The translations under genes were made by a program, and so were the position numbers. Source: Sphingomonas azotifigens NBRC 15497 (GTDB taxonomy: Bacteria; Pseudomonadota; Alphaproteobacteria; Sphingomonadales; Sphingomonadaceae). From it: a DNA stretch of 64,000 nucleotides. The stretch is taken from assembly GCF_002091475.1 (NCBI RefSeq), contig NZ_BCTR01000028.1, positions 62,001-126,000 of the forward strand, in the 5' to 3' direction. Below, piece after piece: positions 46,188 to 53,754 of this stretch (its first letter is position 1; each line of letters opens with the position of its first letter). The notes below the pieces were generated by a model that ran no database searches, was not told where the DNA came from, and was given only the letters and a program-made list of their open reading frames with translations.

Positions 46188-46601
46188 TCAGGCGGCCGAT
46201 GCGCCCGCGGCGCGCGCCCGGAAATCGAGGCTGACCGAATTCATGCAATAGCGCAGGCCCGTCGGCGGCGGCCCGTCGGGGAAGACATGGCCGAGATGGC
46301 CATCGCAGCGTGCGCACCGCGCCTCGATCCGGCGCATGCCATGACTGGTATCGGCATGCTCGCTGACATGGCCAGCCGCGATCGGCTGGGTGAAGCTCGG
46401 CCAGCCGGAGCCGGAATCATATTTGTCGATGCTGTCGAACAGTTCGAGCTGGCAGCCGGCGCAGCGATAGATGCCGTCGGCCTTGTTGTCGTTGTAGCGG
46501 CCCGAAAAGGCGCGCTCGGTACCTGCCTCGCGCAGTACGTGGAACTGCTCGGGGGTAAGGCGCTTGCGCCATTCGGACTCGGGGAGGTTCAGCTGTTCCA
46601 T
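46188..46601 (-). CDS. msrB: peptide-methionine (R)-S-oxide reductase
   Basis: Repairs oxidised methionine in proteins. 137 residues: [29 protein letters not shown], zinc-binding CAGC and CARC pairs, [11 protein letters not shown], and the catalytic RYCMNS cysteine. No signal peptide, so cytoplasmic. It precedes the PBP gene on the same strand. Normal length. Confidence 0.95.
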   Translation of the reverse strand: MEQLNLPESEWRKRLTPEQFHVLREAGTERAFSGRYNDNKADGIYRCAGCQLELFDSIDKYDSGSGWPSFTQPIAAGHVSEHADTSHGMRRIEARCARCDGHLGHVFPDGPPPTGLRYCMNSVSLDFRARAAGASAA

Positions 46602-46651
46602 AGGCCCAAAATGTGGGTCTGGGGGCAGCCGCCGTCAATCCGGGGAAGCGC

Positions 46652-47152
46652 TCAATCGGGAATGGTGATCCGCTGGACGACCGCCCCGCTCTGCCGCAGC
46701 TGCGCCTTCAGCACCTCGGGCCTGGGCGCATAGAGGAAGCCGAAGCTCACCGTGCCCTTGCGGGTACGTACTGCATGGTGAAGCCGGTGCGCCTGGACGA
46801 TCCGCTTCATGTAGCTGGAGCGGGGAATGTAGCGGTGGCGTATCCGCTTGTGGACGATCAGGTCGTGGAAGCCGAAATAGATCGCGCCATAGGCGGCGAT
46901 GCCTGCGCCGATCCAGGTGAAGCCCGGCCACCAGCCGAGCTGGACGCCGCCGAGCAGCAGCACGAACGAGGGCACCGCGAAGATCGCGGCGTACAGATCG
47001 TTCCACTCCCAATTGCCGGTGCGGGGGCGATGATGGCTGGCATGCAGGAACCAGCCCGGCCCGTGCATGATCCAGCGATGCGCGGCATAAGCGAACAGCT
47101 CCATGCCGAGCACGGTAGCGACGAACAGCAGGAAGGCATTGAGCGGCGACAT
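46652..47152 (-). CDS. crtZ: beta-carotene hydroxylase (fatty-acid-hydroxylase superfamily)
   Basis: Diiron membrane hydroxylase that adds 3-hydroxyl groups to beta-carotene, a step toward zeaxanthin and the nostoxanthin pigment of yellow sphingomonads. 166 residues with the histidine boxes HRWIMHG, HASHHRPR, HDLIVHKRIRH and HRLHH, and hydrophobic helices. ATG at 47152 (MSPLNAFLLF) follows AGGGAGG; the frame to 47188 adds basic residues without similarity. Other crt genes are not in the window. Confidence 0.9.
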   Translation of the reverse strand: MSPLNAFLLFVATVLGMELFAYAAHRWIMHGPGWFLHASHHRPRTGNWEWNDLYAAIFAVPSFVLLLGGVQLGWWPGFTWIGAGIAAYGAIYFGFHDLIVHKRIRHRYIPRSSYMKRIVQAHRLHHAVRTRKGTVSFGFLYAPRPEVLKAQLRQSGAVVQRITIPD

Positions 47153-47211
47153 GGCCTCCCTGTAGGCGATTGCGGCCCGCCGTTCCATTGACTTTGCCCA
47201 AAGGGGCAGGG

Positions 47212-48117
47212 TCAGCCCTGCGGCATGTCGAGCAGATCGGCGCCCATCGCCGAGATCAGCCAGTCGTGGAAGATCTGCACCGGTCGCAGCGTCAGCGCGC
47301 GGGGGCGGCAGACGAACCAGTAGCTGTAATGACTCTCCACCGCGAGGTCGAACAGCTGCACCAGCCGCTCGTCGCGGGCGGACTGGTAGTGCGATTCGAG
47401 CATGAAGGCGACGCCCAGCCCCTGCGCGGCGGCCTCCAGCATCAGGTTGCCCGAATCGAACAGGTCGATCGCGGCGGGCTCGAGATCGGGATAGCCCGCC
47501 GCCATTCGCCAGGCGGTGAAGGTCTCGGGCATTTCGCGGTGGACCAATGCGGTCAGGCGCGACAGGTCGGTCGGATCGCGCACCGGGTTGGGGCCCTCGA
47601 CGAGACTCCGCGCGCCGATGACGTGGACGCGGTTGCGATCGAGCCGGCGCGAGTAATAGCCGGGATCGATATCCCGGGCGATGACGATCGCCGCATCGAG
47701 ACCGTCGCCCAGCCGCGCCATGCCATGGCTGCCGGTGTCGACGTCGAGATGCAGCTGAGGGTGCTGCTTCTTGAGCTCGGGCAGGCGCGGCAGCAATTGC
47801 TGCGTAGCGTAGAGCGGCAGCACGCCGAGTCGGAGCCGCAGCAACTCGCTGCCGCTGGTCATCGTCTCGATCGCATCGGTCATCGTGTCGAGCGCCGGCG
47901 CGATCAGGCTGAGCAGCCGGTCGCCATCGTCGTTGAGCCGTAGCGACTGGTGACGGCGCTCGAACAGCGGCTTGCCGATGAAACGCTCCAGCGCCTGCAC
48001 GCGGCGGCTAAGTGCTGGAGAAGACAGCGCCAGTTCCTCGGCAGCGGCCTTGATCGAGCCCAGGCGCGCAACCTGGACAAAGGCTTCGATGGCAGTGAGC
48101 GGCGGAAGGCGACGCAT
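47212..48117 (-). CDS. LysR family transcriptional regulator
   Basis: A 301-residue LysR regulator: winged helix MRRLPPLTAIEAFVQVARLGSIKAAAEELALSSPALSRRVQALER, then a substrate-binding domain with the GvcA-like order. ATG at 48117 is used; an upstream ATG at 48135 would add six residues. Targets and inducer are unknown. The divergent region to its right (48136-48410) holds the small RNA/attenuator candidate, and crtZ is 59 bases past its stop. Confidence 0.9.
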   Translation of the reverse strand: MRRLPPLTAIEAFVQVARLGSIKAAAEELALSSPALSRRVQALERFIGKPLFERRHQSLRLNDDGDRLLSLIAPALDTMTDAIETMTSGSELLRLRLGVLPLYATQQLLPRLPELKKQHPQLHLDVDTGSHGMARLGDGLDAAIVIARDIDPGYYSRRLDRNRVHVIGARSLVEGPNPVRDPTDLSRLTALVHREMPETFTAWRMAAGYPDLEPAAIDLFDSGNLMLEAAAQGLGVAFMLESHYQSARDERLVQLFDLAVESHYSYWFVCRPRALTLRPVQIFHDWLISAMGADLLDMPQG

Positions 48118-48225
48118 CGAATCCGACTCTCTCAATGGTGCAATGCAGTATACTCAAAGCGGCACTCTCTGCCCGGCGCAGCAGCCCCGCTCCCTCCCCA
48201 CCAGTATCGCTACGGACAACACTGA

Positions 48226-48254
48226 TTGCAAGCCTTGCATCTACGCGGTGTAAT
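48226..48254 (+). promoter_or_regulatory. promoter of the leader/small RNA upstream of the CDC48-type gene
   Basis: TTGCAA (48226-48231), a 17-base spacer, then TGTAAT (48249-48254), a near-consensus housekeeping promoter (-10 matches TATAAT at 5 of 6). Transcription should begin near 48261. Confidence 0.6.
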
Positions 48255-48260
48255 TTTCGC

Positions 48261-48361
48261 ACTTGCACAAAACCGTGCCGCGCTGCACATAGAGCAGGCC
48301 TTTCAGGCATCCTCTCCTAAAACTTTCCAAGGCCGCCCTTTTTGAGGCGGCCCTTTTTTTT
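48261..48361 (+). ncRNA. candidate small RNA or attenuator leader, ending in an intrinsic terminator
   Basis: A unit of about 100 nt runs from the predicted start to a textbook terminator: GGCCGCC (48331-48337), loop, GGCGGCC (48346-48352), then CTTTTTTTT to 48361. No coding frame is visible in it. It contains a pyrimidine stretch CCTCTCCT able to pair with ribosome-binding sites. Only 49 bases separate the terminator from the downstream ATPase gene, too few for a clear second promoter, so this may also be an attenuated leader of that gene. The remainder of 48136-48410 holds nothing else recognisable. Confidence 0.6.
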
Positions 48362-48410
48362 GCCTCCGCCGTTCTTAGCTTTCGGGCCTACCGCCACGAA
48401 GGAACCCAGA

Positions 48411-50696
48411 ATGGCCGATGACGAATCCCGCACCCGCCGCCTTCAGGTCGCCAATGCGCGCCCCGAGGACAGCGGCCGCGGACTGGCCCATATCCCGCGC
48501 AGCCTGATGGCTGCCCTCGGCATCACCGAGGGCGATGTGATCGAAATTGTCGGCAAGCGCAGCACGCCTGCACGTGCGGTGCTCCCCTATTCCGAAGACG
48601 AAGGACTGGAGCTGCTCCGCATCGACGGGCTCCAGCGCGCCAATGCCGGGGTCGGCTCGGGCGACTTTGTCGAGGTGCGCCGCGCCGATTCGAAGGCGGC
48701 GACGCGCGTCGTGTTCGGCCCCGCCCAGGCGAATCTGCGGCTGCGCGGCACCGGCGAGGCGCTGAAGCGCACCTTCTTCACGCGGCCCCTTACCTCCGGC
48801 GACACCATCGCCACGGTCGGGCACCAGCGCGCCGACGTGCCGCCCAACGTGCAGCAGTTCGTGCGGGCGCCCGCCTATGCGCTGCAGGAGATCCGCCTGA
48901 CGGTGCTCTCCACCGTGCCACGCGGCGTGGTGCATATCGACGAGCATACCGAGGTCGAGCTCCGCACCGAATATGAGGAGGCCAAGGAAAGCCGCCGGGC
49001 CGACGTCACCTATGACGATATCGGCGGCATGGCAGGCACGATCGACCAGCTGCGCGAGATGGTCGAATTGCCGCTGCGCTATCCCGAGCTGTTCCAGCGG
49101 CTGGGCGTCGATCCGCCCAAGGGCGTGATCCTGCACGGGCCTCCCGGGACCGGCAAGACGCGGCTGGCGCGTGCAGTGGCAAACGAAAGCGATGCCAGCT
49201 TCCACTTGATCAACGGGCCCGAGATCATGGGCTCGGCCTATGGCGAATCCGAGCAAAGGCTGCGCCAGGTGTTCGAGGAAGCGTCGAAGAACGCGCCCTC
49301 GATCGTGTTCATCGACGAGATCGATTCGATCGCGCCGAAGCGCGGCCAGGTGACCGGCGAGGCGGAAAAGCGGCTCGTCGCCCAGCTGCTCACGCTGATG
49401 GACGGGCTGGAGGCGCGCGCCAACATCGTCGTCATCGCCGCGACCAATCGCCCTGAGGCGATCGACGAGGCGCTGCGCCGTCCGGGCCGGTTCGATCGCG
49501 AGATCGTCGTCGGTGTGCCGGACGATCGCGGTCGGCGGGAGATTTTGGGAATCCACACCCGCGGCATGCCGCTGGCGGAGGATGTCGACCTCGCGGAACT
49601 GGCGCGTACCACCTACGGCTTTGTCGGTGCCGACCTCGCCGCGCTGACCCGCGAGGCGGCGATCGAGGCCGTGCGCCGGATCATGCCGCGCCTCAACCTC
49701 GAGGAAGGCACGATTCCGCCCGAGGTGCTCGACACGCTGTCGGTCACCCGCGACGATTTCCTGGAGGCATTGAAGCGCGTCCAGCCCTCCGCCATGCGCG
49801 AAGTGATGGTGCAGGCGCCGACCGTCCGCTGGGAGGATGTCGGCGGCCTCGACGATGCGCAGATGCGGCTCAAGGAAGGCGTCGAGCTGCCGCTTAAAGA
49901 TCCGGACGCGTTCCGGCGCCTCGGCATCCGGCCGGCCAAGGGCTTCCTGCTCTACGGGCCCCCGGGCACCGGCAAGACGCTGCTCGCCAAGGCCGTGGCG
50001 CGCGAGGCGGAGGCGAACTTCATCGCCACCAAGTCGAGCGACCTGCTCTCCAAATGGTATGGCGAGAGCGAGCAGCAGATCGCCCGGCTGTTCGCGCGTG
50101 CCCGGCAGGTCGCGCCCTGCGTGATTTTCATCGACGAGCTCGACTCGCTGGTGCCGGCACGCGGCGGTTCGATGGGCGAGCCGCAGGTGACCGAGCGGGT
50201 GGTTAACACCATCCTCGCCGAGATGGACGGGCTGGAGGAACTCCAGTCGGTGGTGGTGATCGGGGCGACCAACCGGCCGAACCTGATCGACCCTGCTCTG
50301 CTCCGCCCGGGCCGGTTCGACGAGCTGGTCTATGTCGGCGTGCCCGACAAGGCCGGGCGCGAGCGCATCCTGCGCATCCAGACCGACAAGATGCCGCTTA
50401 GCAGCGATGTCGATCTGGGCTCGATCGCCGAGCAGACCCAGCGCTACACCGGCGCCGATCTGGAAGACGTGGTCCGCCGCGCCGGCCTGGTCGCGCTCCG
50501 CCAGTCGCTGGCGACGCGCGAAGTGACGATGGCGCATTTCGAGGAAGCGCTGAAGGACTCGCGGGCGACGGTCACCCCGGAGATGGAGAGCGATTACGAG
50601 GCGATGCAGGGCAAGCTGAAGCAGCAGGCCTCGTCGATCCAGCCGATCGGCTTCATCGCGCCCGGCATGCTGGAAGGTCGCGGCCCGAAGGGCTAA
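48411..50696 (+). CDS. CDC48/VAT-type double AAA+ ATPase
   Basis: A 761-residue relative of eukaryotic p97/Cdc48 and archaeal VAT, unfoldases that extract or unfold proteins. The N-terminal double-psi-barrel-like domain runs to about 185 (GRGLAHIPRSLMAALGITEGDVIEIVGK). D1 ATPase: Walker A GPPGTGKT at 243-250, Walker B FIDEID near 305, AATNRPEAID. D2 ATPase: Walker A at 516-523, FIDELD, GATNRPNLIDPALLRPGR. Both sites look intact. The C-terminus ends in GRGPKG. ATG at 48411 is preceded by AAGGAA. No adaptor is recognised nearby, so its substrate in bacteria is unknown. Confidence 0.93.
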   Translation: MADDESRTRRLQVANARPEDSGRGLAHIPRSLMAALGITEGDVIEIVGKRSTPARAVLPYSEDEGLELLRIDGLQRANAGVGSGDFVEVRRADSKAATRVVFGPAQANLRLRGTGEALKRTFFTRPLTSGDTIATVGHQRADVPPNVQQFVRAPAYALQEIRLTVLSTVPRGVVHIDEHTEVELRTEYEEAKESRRADVTYDDIGGMAGTIDQLREMVELPLRYPELFQRLGVDPPKGVILHGPPGTGKTRLARAVANESDASFHLINGPEIMGSAYGESEQRLRQVFEEASKNAPSIVFIDEIDSIAPKRGQVTGEAEKRLVAQLLTLMDGLEARANIVVIAATNRPEAIDEALRRPGRFDREIVVGVPDDRGRREILGIHTRGMPLAEDVDLAELARTTYGFVGADLAALTREAAIEAVRRIMPRLNLEEGTIPPEVLDTLSVTRDDFLEALKRVQPSAMREVMVQAPTVRWEDVGGLDDAQMRLKEGVELPLKDPDAFRRLGIRPAKGFLLYGPPGTGKTLLAKAVAREAEANFIATKSSDLLSKWYGESEQQIARLFARARQVAPCVIFIDELDSLVPARGGSMGEPQVTERVVNTILAEMDGLEELQSVVVIGATNRPNLIDPALLRPGRFDELVYVGVPDKAGRERILRIQTDKMPLSSDVDLGSIAEQTQRYTGADLEDVVRRAGLVALRQSLATREVTMAHFEEALKDSRATVTPEMESDYEAMQGKLKQQASSIQPIGFIAPGMLEGRGPKG

Positions 50697-50742
50697 GGGT
50701 CGTCCAACGACCGGAAGGGCTATTGTCCAGGCCCAAAGACCT

Positions 50743-50840
50743 CGTCATCCCCGCGAAGGCTGGGATCCATTGGCGCTGATGCCGCGGTTCTTTCCGCGAA
50801 CACACAGGCGAATGGATTCCCGGTCTCGCGGGAATGACGA
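50743..50840. repeat. REPIN-like element, copy 2
   Basis: Inverted arms CGTCATCCCCGCGAAGG (left, from 50743) and CTCGCGGGAATGACGA (right, ending 50840) enclose about 50 bp. The left end continues TGGGATCCATTGG, the right GAATGGATTCCCGG, as in the copy at 11124-11220. It lies between the CDC48-type gene and the PAP2 gene, on which side it could also act as a terminator. Confidence 0.85.
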
Positions 50841-50912
50841 CGGCTTTTGAGGGGCCGTTTGGGTCCACCACCTCCGCGATAGTTCGACCGCTCCCTCCAA
50901 GACGCGAGCAGC

Positions 50913-51602
50913 ATGACCGATTCAAACCCGCTTCAGCCTTCCAATCGTCAATGGCTCTGGCCCGCGCTCGGCCTGTTGGGCTTTTCGCTGGCGGGGCTCG
51001 CGACCTTCCTCTGCCTGCGCTTCGCCAGCGGGTTCGCGTTCGATCCCGCGCTGCTGCTGGCCTTCCGCACCCCCGGCGACCTCGCCACACCGATCGGCCC
51101 GCCCTGGCTGCTCCAGTCGGCGATCGATATCAGCGCGCTTGGCGGCTACACCGTGCTGTGGCTGGCGGGGGCGGCGACGCTGACCTTCCTGTTCGCATTC
51201 GGCAAGCGCTCCGAAGCGCTGCTGCTCGGCGGATCGCTGGTCGGCGCATCGACGATCAACGCGCTGCTCAAGATCTTCCTGCACCGGCAGCGCCCCGACG
51301 TGGTGCCTCACCTCGCCCATGTCTCCAGCGCCAGCTTCCCCAGCGGCCATGCGATGATTTCGGCGGCGGTCTATCTCACCCTCGGCATCATGGTCGCGCA
51401 GACGCAGACCAGCCGATGGGCACGCGCCTATCTGCTAGGCTTCGCGGTGCTGCTGGTGCTGCTGATCGGCTGCAGCCGCGTCTTCCTAGGCGTGCACTGG
51501 CCGTCGGACGTGCTGGCCGGCTGGTGCTTCGGCGCGATCTGGGCGCTGTGCATGTTCGCGCTCAACGCGCGGCTGCACCGCCCCCAGAATTTCGGGCGCT
51601 GA
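50913..51602 (+). CDS. membrane phosphatase of the PAP2 superfamily
   Basis: A 229-residue membrane phosphatase, candidates being undecaprenyl pyrophosphate or lipid phosphate phosphatases. Five or six hydrophobic segments carry the PAP2 motifs KIFLHRQRPD, SASFPSGHAM and SRVFLGVHWPSD, with the catalytic histidines intact. ATG at 50913 gives an expected cytoplasmic start. Convergent with the HerA-like gene, gap 3 bases. Confidence 0.88.
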   Translation: MTDSNPLQPSNRQWLWPALGLLGFSLAGLATFLCLRFASGFAFDPALLLAFRTPGDLATPIGPPWLLQSAIDISALGGYTVLWLAGAATLTFLFAFGKRSEALLLGGSLVGASTINALLKIFLHRQRPDVVPHLAHVSSASFPSGHAMISAAVYLTLGIMVAQTQTSRWARAYLLGFAVLLVLLIGCSRVFLGVHWPSDVLAGWCFGAIWALCMFALNARLHRPQNFGR

Positions 51603-51605
51603 GGC

Positions 51606-53057
51606 TCAGCCGTCAGAGGCCTGCGTCGTCCAGCCGAGCCGGGGAATCGTGATCGAGCGCTTGCCCGACAGGTCGACGCGGGTGACGAACAGCCCCTTGC
51701 TCTCGATATACTGCATCAGCCGCCGCACGCGGCCGAGCGAGCTGGTGCCGTAGCTGGTCGCGATATCGGTATCGCTCGGGCAGGGCAGCCCCTCGCGCGC
51801 CGCCTTGGCGACGAGCAGGAACGGCCCAAGCATGTCGTCGGGTAGGGCCCGCGCCGCTTCCAGCGCCTGCGCCCAGTCGTCGTCGGGATCGCCATGGATG
51901 CCGGCACGCGCAGCCGACAGCCTGCGGACGAAGCCCGAAAGATCCAGCGGTGGACGGTTCAGCCCCACCATCCGGCAGCGCACCTGGAAATCCTGGTACA
52001 GTACCGCGGGCGAGCGCAGCGTCGACTGTTCGTCCTCGACGATCGCGCGCAGCACGTCGGCGACCAGACCGGCGACTTCCTCGGGATCGCGATCGGGCTC
52101 GATTTCCATCGGCGCGGGTGCCGAACGGGCGAGCTGCTCCAGCACCGTTTCCGGCTGGGAATAGGCATGCGCCGGCGGCGGGGCCGGGGGCACCCATTCG
52201 GGCTCGGCGGGCGCGAGCAGCAGATCCTTGATGTCTTCGGTTGGCGCCTGGGGCAGCGGGGTCAGCTTGGGGCTGGAGCTGCGCGCGCTGGTTTCTACCG
52301 CGCCGATGCGGATCGCGACCGGCCGCCGAGTGATCGCCGGGCCAAGGCCGAGGAAATGCCCGCGCTGCAGATCGCGGATTGCTTCGGCCTGGCGGCGTTC
52401 CATGCCGAGCAGGTCGGCGGCGCGCTGCATGTCGATGTCGAGAAAGGTGCGGCCCATCAGGAAGTTGGAGGCTTCCGCCGCGACGTTCTTGGCGAGCTTC
52501 GCCAGTCGCTGCGTCGCGATCACGCCGGCAAGCCCGCGCTTGCGGCCGCGGCACATCAGGTTGGTCATCGCCGAGAGCGACGCGCGGCGCACCTCCTCCG
52601 CCACTTCGCCGCCGCCGGCGGGGGCGAACAGCTGGGCCTCGTCGACGACGACGAGGGCCGGATACCAATGGTCGCGCGGCGCATCGAACAGACCGTTGAG
52701 GAAGGTGGCGGCGCAGCGCATCTGGCCTTCCGCCTCCAGCCCTTCGAGGCTCAGCACGACCGAAGCGCGATGCTCGCGGATACGCGCCGCAAAGCGGGCA
52801 ACATCGCGCTCGCTATGGTCGACCGCCTCGATCGCGAGATGGCCGTAGCGATCGGAGAGGGTGACGAAGTCGCCCTCGGGATCGATCACCACCTGCTGGA
52901 CGTGACCCGCAGACTGTTCGAGCAGCCGGCGGAGCAGGTGCGACTTGCCCGAGCCCGAATTGCCCTGGACGAGCAATCGGGTTGCAAGCAACTCCTCCAG
53001 ATCGACCGGCACGGGTCCGCCCGTGCCGTCGACGCCCATGTCCACGCTGACGGTCAT
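51606..53057 (-). CDS. HerA/FtsK-like P-loop ATPase (DUF87 family)
   Basis: A 483-residue ATPase with Walker A VQGNSGSGKSHLLRRLLEQ (about 30-48), Walker B LVVVDEAQLFAP and a sensor motif IATQRLAKL, as in HerA/DUF853 helicase-like pumps. A C-terminal region (about 310-480) is unrelated and may hold a helix-turn-helix (SYGTSSLGRVRRLMQYIESKG). No partner NurA nuclease lies beside it, so a DNA-translocation role is inferred only from the family. ATG at 53057 is clean. Confidence 0.8.
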   Translation of the reverse strand: MTVSVDMGVDGTGGPVPVDLEELLATRLLVQGNSGSGKSHLLRRLLEQSAGHVQQVVIDPEGDFVTLSDRYGHLAIEAVDHSERDVARFAARIREHRASVVLSLEGLEAEGQMRCAATFLNGLFDAPRDHWYPALVVVDEAQLFAPAGGGEVAEEVRRASLSAMTNLMCRGRKRGLAGVIATQRLAKLAKNVAAEASNFLMGRTFLDIDMQRAADLLGMERRQAEAIRDLQRGHFLGLGPAITRRPVAIRIGAVETSARSSSPKLTPLPQAPTEDIKDLLLAPAEPEWVPPAPPPAHAYSQPETVLEQLARSAPAPMEIEPDRDPEEVAGLVADVLRAIVEDEQSTLRSPAVLYQDFQVRCRMVGLNRPPLDLSGFVRRLSAARAGIHGDPDDDWAQALEAARALPDDMLGPFLLVAKAAREGLPCPSDTDIATSYGTSSLGRVRRLMQYIESKGLFVTRVDLSGKRSITIPRLGWTTQASDG

Positions 53058-53132
53058 CCGGACCGCTTTGCCGGATCAGGGGGGCCAGCGGCAAGGGCCG
53101 CACCACCGAAAACTGTGGGTGTTTGTTTCGCT

Positions 53133-53645
53133 TCAGGCCGCGTCGGCGGCATTCAGGCGCTGGCGGCGGCGTTCGAGTGCCTGCATCGTCTTCTCGGCGA
53201 GCAACGTGAGGCGTGCGGTATCCTGCTCGGTGAGTTGCGGGCGCGCGGTGCTGTCGATCACGCACAAGGTTCCGATCCGCTTGCCGCTGGCGGTGCGCAA
53301 GGGCGCCCCAGCGTAGAAGCGGATGTTGGGATCGCCGGTCACCAGCGGGTTCTCCGAGAAGCGCGGATCGGCCTTGGCATCGTGGACGACGAACACGTCC
53401 GGCCCGCGGATCGCATGGGTGCAGAAGGAGATCGAGCGGGGCGTCTCCTGCGGCTCCAGCCCGACGCGTGCCTTGAACCATTGGCGGTTGTCGTCGATCA
53501 GCGAAATCAACGCGATCGGCACGCCCAGTGCGGCTGCAGCCTCACGCACGATTGCGTCGAACTCGGCTTCGTTGGGGGTGTCGAGCACGCCATAGCCCTT
53601 GAGTTCGGCGAGGCGGGCGGGTTCGTCCGAGGGATCAAGCGGCAT
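53133..53645 (-). CDS. GAF-domain protein
   Basis: A 170-residue stand-alone GAF domain protein: LGVPIALISLIDDNRQWFKARVGLEPQETPRSISFCTHAI, then FYAGAPLRTASGKRIGTLCVID, the family hallmark, and a short helical tail. It lacks an output domain, as is common for signalling or sensory accessory proteins. ATG at 53645 (MPLDPSDEPARL) is chosen; the frame runs on to 53771 into the recQ start region. Divergent from recQ. Confidence 0.85.
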   Translation of the reverse strand: MPLDPSDEPARLAELKGYGVLDTPNEAEFDAIVREAAAALGVPIALISLIDDNRQWFKARVGLEPQETPRSISFCTHAIRGPDVFVVHDAKADPRFSENPLVTGDPNIRFYAGAPLRTASGKRIGTLCVIDSTARPQLTEQDTARLTLLAEKTMQALERRRQRLNAADAA

Positions 53646-53754
53646 GCGATGTCTTCCTGCGTTTGCGCCCCCCGGCACAATCGGGCTACTACCGAGGAAC
53701 AAGTTAACATTTGCTCGACAGCGCAAGCACCTGCCGGGCAGTCTGATGGCAGCC

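Noticed and set aside
48375-50537. 720-codon minus-strand frame opposite the CDC48-type gene
   Set aside because: Antisense shadow of two well-conserved AAA+ modules; no motif of its own.
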